Below are positions 16,544 through 26,431 of a DNA stretch of 63,246 nucleotides, piece by piece. Each line of letters begins with the position of its first letter. The stretch's first letter is position 1. The stretch comes from Actinomycetaceae bacterium (GTDB taxonomy: Bacteria > Actinomycetota > Actinomycetes > Actinomycetales > Actinomycetaceae). The notes beneath the pieces were generated by a model, which was not told the origin of the DNA, searched no databases, and saw only the letters and a program-made list of their open reading frames with translations. A program made the position numbers and the translations under genes. The stretch is from contig JAQYTG010000006.1 of NCBI GenBank assembly GCA_028724905.1, forward strand, positions 1 to 63,246, written 5' to 3'.

Positions 16544-17536
16544 TTACGGCGCTAGATTTCCTACGAGCGTACCAATGCCGTAGGTGACGATCATGGCGAG
16601 ATTTCCCCAGACTACGTTGCGCACTGTGGCTCGCAGGATGGGGGCGTCGCCGAGCTTGGCAGAGACGGAGCCAGTGATGGCCAGTGCCAGGCTCACTGCG
16701 CATACCGTAAACGGCAGTGCCATCCATGTAGGCGTGAGCACAATTGCCAACAGCGGGATAATCGCGCCGAGCACGAAGCTGGCCATCGACGAGAGCGCAG
16801 CGTGCCAGGGATTCGTCAGCTCGTCAGGATCAATTCCAAGCTCAAATTTGGCGTGCGCTCCAAGGGCATCGCGTTCGGTGAGTTCGCGCGCCATCCGCTG
16901 AGCGAGGATGCGCGAAACTCCGCTGTCTACGATAAGGCCAGCGAGGCGGCGCTCTGCCTGCTGAGGTTCGCGCTCAATGAGCTGGCGCTGGCGGGTAAGA
17001 GCTGCGCGCTCGGCGTCACGCTGGGTACTCACGGAGACGTATTCGCCAGCAGCCATAGAAAGTGCACCAGCGACGAGCCCTGCTACGCCGGAGATCAGTA
17101 AGGCACTACCAGTAAGGGATGCACCAGAGACGCCCACCACCAGGCCAGCAGTAGAGACGATGCCATCATTCGCTCCCAAGACGCCAGCGCGCAGCCAGTT
17201 GAGCTTCGCACTCATCTGACTCTCTTGTGACGTCACCGGATCCAGAGGGGTCGCGTCTGCGGCAATTGCTTGGCAGGCGCTGCAAGAATCAGGATCTGGA
17301 GAACTAGCACAGGTGACGACGAGCTGATCGAATGCATCATCGCCTACCGTAGCGGGAGAGACTCGATCCGCATGGACGGCTGTACTGCGAGGGTCAAGAC
17401 CGCTATTGGTATCTGCGCCTGTGATCGCACGGTTATCGCTTTCAGAAGATGGCTGCACGAGTTTTTCGGAGGGCATCTGCACGGGTACGTTGCTAGCGGC
17501 TGGTTCGTTGCCGCGTCTAGGCGTCGAGCTTTTCAT
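16544..17536 (-). CDS. VIT/CCC1-family metal ion transporter
   Basis: An integral membrane protein of the Fe2+/Mn2+ transporter family (330 residues from ATG 17536; a TTG at 17566 would add ten). The core begins LNWLRAGVLGANDGIVSTAG, the family signature, followed by GALSMAAGEYVSVSTQRDAE and three C-terminal hydrophobic helices. Usual family length is about 230 residues. Here roughly 100 N-terminal residues of low complexity precede it, including a cysteine cluster (CASSPDPDSCSACQ). It points against the his genes and splits them. Inferred role: moving iron or manganese out of the cytosol. Confidence 0.85.
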   Translation of the reverse strand: MKSSTPRRGNEPAASNVPVQMPSEKLVQPSSESDNRAITGADTNSGLDPRSTAVHADRVSPATVGDDAFDQLVVTCASSPDPDSCSACQAIAADATPLDPVTSQESQMSAKLNWLRAGVLGANDGIVSTAGLVVGVSGASLTGSALLISGVAGLVAGALSMAAGEYVSVSTQRDAERAALTRQRQLIEREPQQAERRLAGLIVDSGVSRILAQRMARELTERDALGAHAKFELGIDPDELTNPWHAALSSMASFVLGAIIPLLAIVLTPTWMALPFTVCAVSLALAITGSVSAKLGDAPILRATVRNVVWGNLAMIVTYGIGTLVGNLAP

Positions 17537-17566
17537 GTGGCTTACGCTAACGCGGGTGCAGGGCAA

Positions 17567-17983
17567 AGGATAGCAAGGTTAGGCTTCCCCTAGCTGGCCG
17601 TTCAGGAGAAGCACTGGCTCGATGCTTATGCGGTGGTGTGGGGTTGAGAAAATTAGTGATTTTCGCGGATGATCCTACTAGTCATATCGGTCAGCTAATT
17701 GTTCATGTGAGGTTGGTAGTATCGCCCGAGTGGTTCATCGTGTTGCTCTCTCCTCGTCACGCCAATGCTCTACTGCCAGCGCTCTACCGTCGGTTCTCTA
17801 GTTGTTCGCGTTCTGTCGTCACCTCTCTAGCCGCCTGCGAGACTGCCCATCCACGAGACTGCGTGAATTTTTTCGGTACCCAACGTTTAGACTTGTTATA
17901 GCAGCGAGACGAGAGGCTTGGCGTGCTGCAGAAGGCGGCGGGCGCAGGGGATGCGCTGAAAAACGATGCAAACAGGAGTGAGA
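17567..17983. other. Gap between the divergent metal transporter and hisC
   Basis: Both genes must have promoters here. On the minus strand TATCCT lies just before the transporter, and on the plus strand TTGTTATAG occurs near 17895. No coding frame with a ribosome site is seen. Confidence 0.35.
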
Positions 17984-19231
17984 ATGGCAAATCTTCCCGT
18001 ACGTGCAGAACTCATGGGTGAGAGTCCGTATGGAGCTCCGCAGCTCGATGTACCAGTGCGGCTCAACGTGAATGAGAATCCCTATGCGCCGGATCCGGAA
18101 GTTGTGGAGAGTATTGGGCGCTATACGATGCAGGCTGCGCGGCAGCTCAACCGTTATCCGGATCGGGATTTTGAAGCTCTGCGCTGCGATCTGGCCGACT
18201 ATCTGGCAGCGGAATCAGGAGTGCGGCTGAATCCCGATCAGATTTGGGCGGCAAATGGCTCTAATGAAGTGATGTTGCAGCTGTTGCAAGCCTTTGGTGG
18301 GCCAGGGCGTACGGTGGCGAGTTTTGCTCCCACGTACTCGATGTACCCCGAGTATGCGCGCGATACATTCACGGCCTACGTAGCCGGTAGGCGCAAGGCA
18401 GATTTCTCTTTAGATTTTGAACAGATCAAGCAGGTGCTAGACGCTGAGCATCCCGCTGTGGTGCTGCTCGCTTCCCCCAATAACCCCACTGGTACGGCAG
18501 TCTCTCCAAGTGAGCTCCGCGAACTGTTGCACCTCACACTCTGCTCAGGCCCACGGGTGCAGCAGGGTCGTGTACACGCCGCACAGGAGCTTGAAAAAAG
18601 CAGTCCTGAGGGTGCTCGTGGGGCGGATAACGTGAATATAGCCGAGCCTGAAGCGCAGATTGCACCTCGCGCTAGCACAATCGTGGTGGTAGACGAGGCC
18701 TACGGAGAATTTCGCCGTGACGGCGTGCCGAGTGCACTCACGTTGCTCGATGAGTTCCCGCACTTGGTCGTCAGCCGCACGATGAGTAAAGCCTTTGGGG
18801 CGGCAGGGCTTCGTCTTGGCTATATGGCGGCGAGCCGCGAAATAATTGAGCAAATGATGCTGGTGCGTTTGCCCTATCATCTTTCAGCGCTTACACAAGC
18901 GGCGGCGCGCGCTGCCTTGGCTCATCGGGATTCGTTGATGGGGCAGGTGGCGCAGATGCGGGCAGATCGAGATCGGCTTGCGCAGCAGCTGAGCAGTTTA
19001 GGGCTGAGGGTAGCTCCTTCGGACGCCAACTTCGTCTTTTTCGGAAAATTCTCAGACCGTCACGCCACGTGGCAAGGTCTGTTGGATCGGGGGATTTTGA
19101 TCCGCGAAGTTGGACCGGAGGGATGGCTGCGCGTGAGCGTCGGCACTGGCCAAGAAAATCGCGCGTTTATTGAGGCTCTCACAGAGGTAATGGCTGGGGG
19201 TAATGGCGGCAGGAGGGCTGAGGCGCGATAG
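17984..19231 (+). CDS. hisC: Histidinol-phosphate aminotransferase
   Basis: A 415-residue PLP enzyme transferring the amino group to imidazole acetol phosphate. ATG 17984 follows AGGAG. RLNVNENPY, LLASPNNPTGT, VVDEAYGEFRRDG and the PLP-lysine motif SRTMSKAFGAAGLRLGY are all present. Relative to the family, about 45 residues are inserted between the strand after NNPTG (ending LHLTL) and VVVDEAY (positions roughly 185-230), with Gln/Glu/Ala-rich sequence. That region is normally a short turn. hisB follows after a repeat-filled gap of about 460 bases. Confidence 0.95.
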   Translation: MANLPVRAELMGESPYGAPQLDVPVRLNVNENPYAPDPEVVESIGRYTMQAARQLNRYPDRDFEALRCDLADYLAAESGVRLNPDQIWAANGSNEVMLQLLQAFGGPGRTVASFAPTYSMYPEYARDTFTAYVAGRRKADFSLDFEQIKQVLDAEHPAVVLLASPNNPTGTAVSPSELRELLHLTLCSGPRVQQGRVHAAQELEKSSPEGARGADNVNIAEPEAQIAPRASTIVVVDEAYGEFRRDGVPSALTLLDEFPHLVVSRTMSKAFGAAGLRLGYMAASREIIEQMMLVRLPYHLSALTQAAARAALAHRDSLMGQVAQMRADRDRLAQQLSSLGLRVAPSDANFVFFGKFSDRHATWQGLLDRGILIREVGPEGWLRVSVGTGQENRAFIEALTEVMAGGNGGRRAEAR

Positions 19232-19638
19232 CGAGATTGCAGAGAGTGATGTGGGGGAGGGTGCGTCCGCGATGTACATCTGCAAGGTGTGTCCGCGAGA
19301 TATGTTCCCGCCTCCGCTCACGTCACCGCTTGAAGCGTCCGCGAGATATATACGCGAGATACACGCGCAAGGCGCATCCACAAAGCGCACGAGCAGCGAT
19401 GAGTGGCAGTGAGCGGCGAGTTATAAAGAGCCAGAGTCTATAAGGAGCCAGAGTCGTGACGAGTTCAAAGCCATGTGTGTGACGAATTCAGGGCTATGGC
19501 CGCGCCCAACTCAGAGCGATAACGAGGTAGAACGAGGTAGATCTTCACGATTGCGCACATAACGCATCGTGTGCGTGGTCAATACGCAGTAGAGTAATGC
19601 GGGTACACAGTAAATGCGGGTACACAGTAGAGTCACGC
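19232..19638 (+). repeat. Imperfect short repeats between hisC and hisB
   Basis: GTCCGCGAGATAT-like units recur at 19292-19350, GAGCCAGAGTC at 19428-19456, ACGAGGTAGA at 19523-19545 and GCGGGTACACAGTA at 19598-19630. No gene is recognisable. The stretch ends in a TAGAGT -10 candidate at 19639-19644 for hisB. Confidence 0.6.
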
Positions 19639-19696
19639 TAGAGTGATGAGGATGCTAGATGGTACGGAAAGTAGGTCTGTGATGGGAGATGTAGTG

Positions 19697-20296
19697 ATGC
19701 CGCGCACCGCGCACATCGAGCGCAGCACGAGCGAGAGCACGATCGAGGTGAGTCTCAATCTCGATGGCAGTGGGCAGTCGGATATTTCTACTGGCGTAGC
19801 CTTTTATGACCACATGCTTACGGCGCTCGCCAAGCACTCTCTGATGGATCTTCAGGTGAAAGCCCGCGGAGATATCGAGGTAGATGTGCATCATACTGTG
19901 GAAGATACCGCTATTTGTTTGGGGCAGGCATTGCGCGAAGCTCTCGGAGATAAAAGCGGAATTGTGCGTTTTGGTGATGCTACAGTGCCTCTCGATGAAG
20001 CTCTGGCTCGTGCCGTGGTAGATGTAGCTGGCCGGCCTTATAGTGTGCATCGCGGAGAGCCAGAAGGGCAGCAATATCATTTAATTGGGGGGCATTTCAC
20101 GGGAGCGCTCACCAGGCACGTCTTTGAGTCTTTCGCCTACAACGCAGGGATATGTCTGCATATAGAGCTGCTCTATGGACGCGATCCACACCATATTGTT
20201 GAGGCTCAATTTAAGGCTCTCGCGCGCGCTTTGCGAATGGCTGTGGCTATTGATCCGCGTGTGCAAGGAGTGCCAAGCACGAAAGGAGCGCTGTGA
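19697..20296 (+). CDS. hisB: Imidazoleglycerol-phosphate dehydratase
   Basis: A 199-residue manganese enzyme of histidine synthesis, the monofunctional type. It carries the duplicated metal motifs [11 protein letters not shown] and [17 protein letters not shown], plus [13 protein letters not shown]. The start [14 protein letters not shown] at 19697 has GGGAG upstream and gives the usual length. ATG 19652 in the same frame lies 7 bases after TAGAGT (19639-19644) and would be a leaderless alternative adding 15 residues. Its stop overlaps the start of the next gene by 4 bases. Confidence 0.95.
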   Translation: MPRTAHIERSTSESTIEVSLNLDGSGQSDISTGVAFYDHMLTALAKHSLMDLQVKARGDIEVDVHHTVEDTAICLGQALREALGDKSGIVRFGDATVPLDEALARAVVDVAGRPYSVHRGEPEGQQYHLIGGHFTGALTRHVFESFAYNAGICLHIELLYGRDPHHIVEAQFKALARALRMAVAIDPRVQGVPSTKGAL

Positions 20297-21381
20297 CGTC
20301 ACGCAAAAGATATGTGATTCTCACCCCGTTTGCGCAAACGGAGGTGGTAGCTGCTGTGGCTGCTCTGCACGAGATAGAGGCAGACGTGGTAGCTACCTCA
20401 TCAGGGGCGGCGCTGGTGCGTGATGTGCCGGTGCCCACGTTTGACGATTGGGATATTTCCGAACTACTGGGCTCAGATGAGAGCGATACGGGGAATGTCG
20501 CAGCCTCTAATGCTGATGTGCCACCAATGGCAGCTGATTCTGATATGCCGCCCATTGCAACTGAGCCGTTAGCAGATTCAGCATCTTCTGCGGCGCTACC
20601 TTATGGCTCCCTCAGAGAAGATGGTGATTCTAGCGGCGTTAATAGTAGTGACGCCAGTAGTAGCGGCGCTGATAGTGCAGCCAGCGAAAGCGTGGATAGC
20701 GACGATCCTTTCGCGGTGGCGGCTACGTTTTCGCGGCTTTCGCCCTATGGCGTGGTGCTGTTTCAAGCTGAGCTAGGAGAAGACGTCGGCGGCGAAGATG
20801 GGGTATCTGGCCTCGTGAGCGCGCAGCGGGTGCTCGGTGGGAAAGCCGGAGAGGAGCTGCACGCTGGTCTGCTGCTCAACTCTCTCGATCCGAAATTAGA
20901 GGATCTAGTGTTGGGGCTGCGCTCAATGGATGATATTGATCCGCAGGTGATCCATCCTCAGACAGCGAGAGGCTTGGTGCACACCATGTTTGCGTCTGGT
21001 TCAGCTAGCGCTAGTGAGCCGTCTGCTGACTCAGCAACCACTGGAACTGCTGAGGCTGAGGTTGCGGAGAATCATTCTGCAGGTGGTGCAACTCCCCGCG
21101 GCGAGCCGGCCGATGGTGAAGACGTACAAGCCGGCGGTCCGGCTTCAGATGGCAAAGCCCTCCAGGCCTTAGCTAGCAGTGACGCCACCAGCAGTGATGA
21201 CACCGGAGGCGAAGCTGCACAAGGTGACACCGTACAGGGCGAAGCTAGTGGTAGGAGCATCAGCGGCGGTGAAGTCTTAGAGGGCGAAACAGATGGTAGT
21301 GGCGTCACTAGCGGCAAAGCTGCACAAGACAAAGCTGCACAGGGCGAAGCGTCACACGGCGAAGCAGGTGATGTCCAGTGA
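20293..21381 (+). CDS. Conserved-looking protein of unknown function between hisB and hisH
   Basis: A 362-residue acidic protein with GTGA overlaps at both ends, so it is coupled to hisB and hisH. It has an ordered N-terminus ([20 protein letters not shown], about 1-56), then about 80 Ser/Asp/Ala-rich residues, an ordered core near 140-230 ([49 protein letters not shown]), and about 120 low-complexity residues built of Gly/Glu/Ala/Ser repeats ([25 protein letters not shown]). No family, signal peptide or membrane helix is recognised. The position suggests a link with histidine synthesis or its control; this is inference. Confidence 0.75.
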   Translation: MTSRKRYVILTPFAQTEVVAAVAALHEIEADVVATSSGAALVRDVPVPTFDDWDISELLGSDESDTGNVAASNADVPPMAADSDMPPIATEPLADSASSAALPYGSLREDGDSSGVNSSDASSSGADSAASESVDSDDPFAVAATFSRLSPYGVVLFQAELGEDVGGEDGVSGLVSAQRVLGGKAGEELHAGLLLNSLDPKLEDLVLGLRSMDDIDPQVIHPQTARGLVHTMFASGSASASEPSADSATTGTAEAEVAENHSAGGATPRGEPADGEDVQAGGPASDGKALQALASSDATSSDDTGGEAAQGDTVQGEASGRSISGGEVLEGETDGSGVTSGKAAQDKAAQGEASHGEAGDVQ

Positions 21382-22043
21382 GCGCTCGGGTGGTGGTGCT
21401 AGACGCGGGTACTGGCAATGTCCGCTCAGCGCTGCGTGCCCTGCAGCGAGTGGGAGCGAGTGTAGAGCTCACGGCTGATGAGGATGCCGTGATGGCAGCC
21501 GACGGGTTAGTTGTGCCTGGCGTAGGGGCATTCCAATCTGTGATGGACAAGCTGCGGCGGGTGCGCGCAGATCGGATGATTGAGCGGCGAATTGCTGGCG
21601 GACAGGCAGTGCTAGGTATCTGCGTGGGGTTGCAGGTGCTTTTTGACTGCGGTACTGAGCGTGCCGATGGTGCCCAAGAGCATACCTGGCCAGGGCTTGG
21701 GCAGTGGCCAGGGTCGGTGGATCTGCTCCCTGCTCCGGTAGTGCCACACATGGGGTGGAGCCCCGTTCGGGCTCACCGAGATTCTGTGCTGTTGGCCGGG
21801 CTGGATGGTGCACGTTTTTATTTTGTGCACTCCTACGCCGTGCAGAGCGATCCGGCGCAGGCGCTCGCCCAAGAATCCACTTTCAGCCGAGCCAGTACTC
21901 CGAAAGTCTCGTGGGCAAACCACGGGGTGGATTTTGTGGCTGCCATCGAGCAAGGCGCACTATCAGCCACCCAGTTTCATCCTGAAAAATCCGCAGATGC
22001 TGGCGCTGAACTGCTCCAACACTGGGTGGATGCTATCGCGTGA
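21378..22043 (+). CDS. hisH: Imidazole glycerol phosphate synthase, glutamine amidotransferase subunit
   Basis: A 221-residue class I amidotransferase that supplies ammonia to HisF. C82 in LGICVGLQVLFD is the nucleophile, and the His-Glu pair of the triad is in QFHPEKS near residue 200. The start GTG 21378 overlaps the preceding stop. HisF is not in the window. A short GTG frame overlaps its own stop, but that frame looks like repeat DNA. Confidence 0.95.
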   Translation: MSARVVVLDAGTGNVRSALRALQRVGASVELTADEDAVMAADGLVVPGVGAFQSVMDKLRRVRADRMIERRIAGGQAVLGICVGLQVLFDCGTERADGAQEHTWPGLGQWPGSVDLLPAPVVPHMGWSPVRAHRDSVLLAGLDGARFYFVHSYAVQSDPAQALAQESTFSRASTPKVSWANHGVDFVAAIEQGALSATQFHPEKSADAGAELLQHWVDAIA

Positions 22044-22280
22044 ACGCACGTCATGTGAAATCGCATCCAGAGCCTGAGAGCCAATCCCATCGAGACTCGC
22101 ATGTGACCGCCTTGTTGGCACATCCATCGTGCGAGCCAGGCTATATGGCAGCTGGCGATATAGCTGCTGCTGGCGTATCCTCGGCTCTCGTGCGCTGCGC
22201 CGTCACCCATGCAGTATCAACTCTCACTCATACAGGATCAACTGCTACCTACGCAGTGTCAGCAGTACTGGGTTCCAGCA

Positions 22281-22340
22281 GAGACAAATTCCGCAGAGAC
22301 AAGTTCAGTGGAGACAAGTTCAGTGGAGGCAAGTTCAGTC
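22281..22340 (+). repeat. Four tandem 15-base units between hisH and priA
   Basis: Units GAGACAAGTTCAGTG and variants start at 22281, 22296, 22311 and 22326. The second and third differ only in one or two bases. An open frame through them from a GTG at 22040 overlaps the hisH stop, but its composition is repetitive and it lacks support as a gene. The remainder of 22044-22520 holds TAAAAT at 22460-22465 as a weak -10 candidate for priA. Confidence 0.75.
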
Positions 22341-22520
22341 ACAACGAGGGGACCGGCAGGGAAATGTGCCCGACTTAAAGAACGCTCACCCCGAAAGATT
22401 GTTCATACTAGCAAATAGCTCGCTAGCTCGCCCTAAAAGATCACTTACATTCATTCATACTAAAATTGCTCACACACAATGGCTCACGCCAGGGATACAT
22501 ATACAACACGAGGAGATGCT

Positions 22521-23249
22521 ATGGAAGCTCTGCAGCTAGTGCCAGCTGTCGATGTGGTGAATGGGAGAGCCGTACGGCTGGTGCGCGGAGAAGCGGGCAC
22601 GGAGCACGACTATGGAGATCCTGCTCAGGCGGTGGCCAATTTCGTGCAGGCGGGAGCCCAGTGGGTGCACATGGTCGATCTGGATGCCGCGTTCGGCAGG
22701 GGATCGAACTACCAGCTCCTAGAGAGAATTGTGAGTTCCGTGCGCGGGGCACATATTGAGCTCTCCGGCGGAATCCGCGATACCGAATCGTTGGAGCGTG
22801 CGCTTGCAGCGGGTGCGAGCCGCGTCAATATCGGTACGGCGGCACTGGAACAACCGCAGTGGACGGCGCAGATGATCGAGCGCTACGGCTCGCAGATAGC
22901 CATTGGTCTTGACGTGCGCGGGGAAGACGTAGCTATTCACGGCTGGGTGCGCACGGCTGGCAACCTCTGGGAGACCCTCGCTCGGCTCGATGATGCCGGC
23001 TGCCAACGGTATGTGATCACTGACGTCACTCGAGACGGCACATTAGCAGGCCCCAACGTGGAGCTACTCATGCGCGTGTGTGCAGCAACGCCGGCACACA
23101 TCGTGGCGAGCGGGGGAGTGAGCTCTCTGGCCGATATTCGCGCGCTGCGAGAGCTCGTGCCGCTGGGAGTGGAAGCTGCGATCACTGGTAAGGCTTTATA
23201 TTCAGGGGCGTTTACCCTAGAGGAGGCGCTGGCAGCTGCCCAGGGATGA
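22521..23249 (+). CDS. priA: Bifunctional HisA/TrpF isomerase PriA
   Basis: A 242-residue (beta/alpha)8 barrel isomerising ProFAR in histidine synthesis and, in actinobacteria, also PRA in tryptophan synthesis. ATG 22521 follows GAGGAG and gives [20 protein letters not shown]. The PriA-type loop [17 protein letters not shown], the phosphate loops SGGIRD and ASGGVSS, and [14 protein letters not shown] are visible. The GEAGTE-YG form separates PriA from single-function HisA. No separate trpF is seen here, and the window is too small to exclude one. Confidence 0.92.
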   Translation: MEALQLVPAVDVVNGRAVRLVRGEAGTEHDYGDPAQAVANFVQAGAQWVHMVDLDAAFGRGSNYQLLERIVSSVRGAHIELSGGIRDTESLERALAAGASRVNIGTAALEQPQWTAQMIERYGSQIAIGLDVRGEDVAIHGWVRTAGNLWETLARLDDAGCQRYVITDVTRDGTLAGPNVELLMRVCAATPAHIVASGGVSSLADIRALRELVPLGVEAAITGKALYSGAFTLEEALAAAQG

Positions 23250-23629
23250 TGCCATGCCTGCGGACGGCGCTATCCCTGCCCGGTGATGCCACACCCAAGG
23301 ATGACGCCCCAGCTCGCTGTCCAGAGGCCTGGAGTGGCGGCTCGCTGGTGCGAGGCTCGGGGCTGAGCGTCACGATAGAGCTAGGCACTCCGCAGTAGTA
23401 GTGGCAGCTTGCGTTCAAACAGAACAGCCCACGGTAGCGCAAGCAGCCGAGCTAGGCTAAACAGCCCGTGAAAAAGCTAGGTAGCTCCTCAGCAGACCAC
23501 GGACGAGCTAAATGCCACAGAGACGTTACGTACCCCACGGAAACGTTAAGCAAATCGCGGGAACGGTAAGTTACCCGTGGAAACATCGACGAGTAGCAAA
23601 TACCGGCCACGATGAGAGAGGAAGAAGCG
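23250..23629. other. Repeat-containing gap between priA and the SseB-like gene
   Basis: GATGATGCC / GGTGATGCC / GGATGACGCC recur at 23246-23310. GTTACGTACCCCACGGAAACG and GGTAAGTTACCCGTGGAAAC recur around 23525-23587. No gene with a ribosome site is seen. Confidence 0.5.
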
Positions 23630-24379
23630 ATGCCGTATCTAGAGTCTTTGCTGAAAGGCAATCCGTTTGCAGGAGATGATGGTGCTATAGATCCGTCACT
23701 CGTACGCGCTTTTGAAGCGCCGGAGCTGATGCGTACGGAAAGTGTCGTGGAGGCATTCGAGCAGGCAAGAGTGCTGGTGGGCGCCGTGCCCCATCCCCAT
23801 CCGGGCCGCACGCCAGATGGTTCCGTGGCCGAGCATGAGATAGCACCAGAGCCGCTTGCCCAGCCGGATGGTTTGATTCGCGTGAATTTTGCTCCCGAAC
23901 GGCAGGCCTACGCCGTCTTTTCAGGGGTGGATGCATACAACTTTTTCACGAAAAAATACGACATCTCTGCTCGTGTACGCCCGATGCCGGTGCGGGCAGT
24001 AGATGCCGCCCGCCTCGCTATCACCCACGGCGATGGCTTGCTAGTACTCGATCCCAGCACGGCCAATCAGTGCTGGATTGGCCGCTCTGCTTGCGCGGCG
24101 CTGGCTGCGGGCGAATCATGGGTAGCTCCGTGGGACGACGACGCGCTCGCTGAGCACATCATGGCTGCGCTTCCGAGCTATCTGGAGGGTTTTGACCATG
24201 TGGCAGTTGATCCTGGAGAGAACGGCGCCGCGTTTCTCACGATACATATGCTTGCTGGGTTAGCCCAGGATCGGGTTCATGCGATTGTGGATGCGGTAAC
24301 GGAGGTCGTGGCGAGTGAACCTTATGTGAGAGCGCGTCTCGATGTGGTGGAGCTTCGCCCCTTCTGGAGTGCTGATTGA
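23630..24379 (+). CDS. SseB-family protein
   Basis: A 249-residue soluble protein with an SseB N-terminal-like domain, a family named for a type III effector but common in actinobacteria with no known function. ATG 23630 follows GAGGAAGAA. Visible parts are LIRVNFAPERQAYAVFSGVD, then GDGLLVLDPSTANQCWIGRS, which is the typical second strand block, and a C-terminal alpha/beta part (TIHMLAGLAQDRVHAIVDAV). Its place between priA and infC is the usual one in actinobacteria. Confidence 0.8.
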   Translation: MPYLESLLKGNPFAGDDGAIDPSLVRAFEAPELMRTESVVEAFEQARVLVGAVPHPHPGRTPDGSVAEHEIAPEPLAQPDGLIRVNFAPERQAYAVFSGVDAYNFFTKKYDISARVRPMPVRAVDAARLAITHGDGLLVLDPSTANQCWIGRSACAALAAGESWVAPWDDDALAEHIMAALPSYLEGFDHVAVDPGENGAAFLTIHMLAGLAQDRVHAIVDAVTEVVASEPYVRARLDVVELRPFWSAD

Positions 24380-24448
24380 TCCGATCCTGACTGATGCTGG
24401 CTGTGTTAGCTGATGCTGACTGGCGTGCGCGACCTCACCGGCGTCAGG

Positions 24449-24716
24449 TTTGAGCTTGGCTGTGTGAGTGCTGTAGCATTGACGGCGACCGACTGGCATA
24501 TTGCCAGTGCGCAAGCGGAGAAATCCCACCTGGGTTCCACTCGTTTAGGAATCGGGTTTGGCAAGCGCAGCAGCTTGTGAGTGACCGCAGGTATGTAGTC
24601 ACGAGATGCCCCAGTGCGTCTGAGAGCAGGGAATGCTCGTATGGCGTGCCAGATGCATACGAGTGTGCGCCCCTCGATTTTTTCGCGTGCGCAGCGTGGA
24701 ATTGAAAGGGAATATC
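24449..24716 (+). promoter_or_regulatory. infC promoter candidate and structured leader
   Basis: TTGAGC at 24449-24454 and TAGCAT at 24474-24479 (19-base spacer) could start the infC-rpmI-rplT transcript. The leader contains a hairpin ACTGGCA/TGCCAGT near 24492-24508 and an 8-bp perfect stem CTCGTATG (24636-24643) with CATACGAG (24656-24663), followed 15 bases later by six T (24678-24683). This could act as an attenuator in the manner of the known L20/IF3 leaders. The mechanism is inferred. Confidence 0.45.
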
Positions 24717-25370
24717 ATCGACGAACCAAGAGTGAATGATCGTATTCGCGTTCCTGAAGTGCGCCTTGTTGGCCCGAGCGGTGAGCAAGTGGGAATCGTG
24801 CGTGTGAATGACGCACTGCGCCTAGCTGAAGAAGCAAACTTGGATCTCGTAGAAGTAGCACCGAATGCTAAGCCCCCAGTGGCAAAGCTCATGGATTACG
24901 GAAAATACAAGTATGAGCAGGCTCAAAAAGCCCGCGAAGCTCGCCGTAACCAGGTGAACACCCAGATTAAAGAGATCCGTATTGGCTTGAAAATTGATCA
25001 GCATGACTACGAGACAAAACTCAAGGCGATGATGAAGTTTCTGGATGCTGGCGACAAAGTGAAAGTGCAACTCCGTTTTAGGGGGCGCGAGCAATCGCGG
25101 CCGGAGATGGGTTTGCAGTTGATGCAACGCATCGCTCAGGACGCTGCTGAGAACGGCGTGGTGGAATCTGCACCGCGCGTCGATGGGCGTTCGATGGTGA
25201 TGGTGGTAGCGCCAATTCGCCGGAAGAGCCAGGCAAAATCGGATCAGCGCCGCCGCCGTGAGGCTCAACGCGATGCTGAACGTGCTGCGGCACAAGCGGC
25301 AAAGCGCAGCGAAAAGGCCGCTGCTGAGAAGAAAGATGACGATGCTGCAGGGCAGCAAGAGGGAGCATGA
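24717..25370 (+). CDS. infC: Translation initiation factor IF-3
   Basis: A protein of about 217 residues that binds the 30S subunit and checks start codons. [42 protein letters not shown] and [10 protein letters not shown] cover the N-domain, linker and C-domain. The C-terminus is Lys/Arg/Ala-rich and longer than in Gram-negative IF3. The only ribosome site near the expected start is AAAGGG at 24705-24710, which fits a non-standard ATC start at 24717 (or 24714) rather than the GTG at 24696. IF3 genes often use such rare starts for self-control. Confidence 0.93.
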   Translation: MDEPRVNDRIRVPEVRLVGPSGEQVGIVRVNDALRLAEEANLDLVEVAPNAKPPVAKLMDYGKYKYEQAQKAREARRNQVNTQIKEIRIGLKIDQHDYETKLKAMMKFLDAGDKVKVQLRFRGREQSRPEMGLQLMQRIAQDAAENGVVESAPRVDGRSMVMVVAPIRRKSQAKSDQRRRREAQRDAERAAAQAAKRSEKAAAEKKDDDAAGQQEGA

Positions 25371-25372
25371 TA

Positions 25373-25570
25373 ATGCCAAAGATGAAGACGCACTCCGGAG
25401 CCAAGAAGCGCTTTCGTAGAACAGGTTCGGGCAAGCTGATGCGTGAGCAAGCTGGCAAGCGCCACCTGCTGGAGCACAAGAGCAGCCGCCGTACCCGTCG
25501 TTTGAGCTCGGATCAGCCAGTGGCTCAAGCGGATGTGAAGAAGGCAAATGCCCTGCTCGCTGGTCGCTGA
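25373..25570 (+). CDS. rpmI: 50S ribosomal protein L35
   Basis: A 65-residue basic protein beginning [20 protein letters not shown], the standard L35 start. It begins 3 bases after the infC stop, with AGGGAG in the end of infC as its ribosome site. It forms an operon with infC and rplT. Confidence 0.97.
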   Translation: MPKMKTHSGAKKRFRRTGSGKLMREQAGKRHLLEHKSSRRTRRLSSDQPVAQADVKKANALLAGR

Positions 25571-25610
25571 TCGCGGCGATGCACAAGGCTGAAGGTTAAA
25601 GGAGTTAAAG

Positions 25611-25991
25611 ATGGCACGCGTTAAGAACGCAATCAATTCAAAGAAAAAGCGCCGCACCACCCTAGAGCGCGCCAAAGGCTATCGCGGGCAGCGCTCACGC
25701 CTCTACCGCAAGGCAAAAGAGCAGGTCACGCACTCAATGGTGTATGCCTACCGCGATCGCAGGGCACGTAAAAACGAATTCCGCAAGCTGTGGATCTCTC
25801 GTATCAATGCTGCGAGTCGCGCTCATGGCCTGACCTACAATCGCTTTATGCAGGGGCTCAAGCTGGCTGAGGTAGAGGTGGATCGTCGGATGCTCGCCGA
25901 GATTGCCGTGAACGATCCCGAGGTCTTTGCTGCGCTGGTGGACAAAGCACGTGCTGCTCTGCCGGAGGATGTGAACGCTCCCCGTGCGTGA
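25611..25991 (+). CDS. rplT: 50S ribosomal protein L20
   Basis: A 126-residue basic protein ([39 protein letters not shown]) needed early in 50S assembly and, in other bacteria, a repressor of its own operon. ATG 25611 follows AAAGGAG. A degraded copy of its last 63 bases lies at 49349-49411. Confidence 0.97.
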   Translation: MARVKNAINSKKKRRTTLERAKGYRGQRSRLYRKAKEQVTHSMVYAYRDRRARKNEFRKLWISRINAASRAHGLTYNRFMQGLKLAEVEVDRRMLAEIAVNDPEVFAALVDKARAALPEDVNAPRA

Positions 25992-26177
25992 GTGAGTGCA
26001 TCACGCTGCATAACGTGACGGCATCAGGACGGCATCAGTATGTACCGTCAGTATGTACAGCGCGCGGCGTACGTGTATCTCGTGCATATTATGCTCAGGC
26101 GCGATAAGACATGAAGAATATATTGCGTCGTGATATATCGTGGCGTGGCATATTATGACGAGACATATTGTGACGAG

Positions 26178-26217
26178 ACAGGGCTCAATCTGGTAGCGAT
26201 GCCAGGTTGAGCCCTGT
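26178..26217 (+). terminator. Terminator hairpin after the infC-rpmI-rplT operon
   Basis: A stem of about 16 bp with one G.U pair joins 26178-26193 to 26202-26217 around an eight-base loop. It lies about 190 bases past the rplT stop and lacks a U-tract. Between the two are short duplications (GACGGCATCAG, GTATGTAC, GTGACGAGACA). Confidence 0.65.
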
Positions 26218-26431
26218 GATATACCTCCCAGCATTGCGAGGTTGGTGTGCGTCTTTTCAACTAGCTGTGCGCGTAATGTGTGACCTTACCCTAGGAATAA
26301 AGCGCTTTTGTAGCTTTAGTAGGATGGCGTGACGGCGCAGGGGATTCTTTTTCATATAGTGACGCTCGTTCTTTTTCACCGGTGCTTGGCCTACCATGAT
26401 TCTGACTTCATTAGGGAAGGATAAGGTCGTC

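Noticed and set aside
17638..17901. Small frame upstream of hisC
   Set aside because: No ribosome site, unremarkable composition, and it overlaps the expected promoter region.
22040..22378. Open frame whose GTG overlaps the hisH stop codon
   Set aside because: The overlap looks tempting, but the translation is His/Ser/Thr-rich and then runs through a 15-base tandem repeat. There is no ribosome site and no family likeness.
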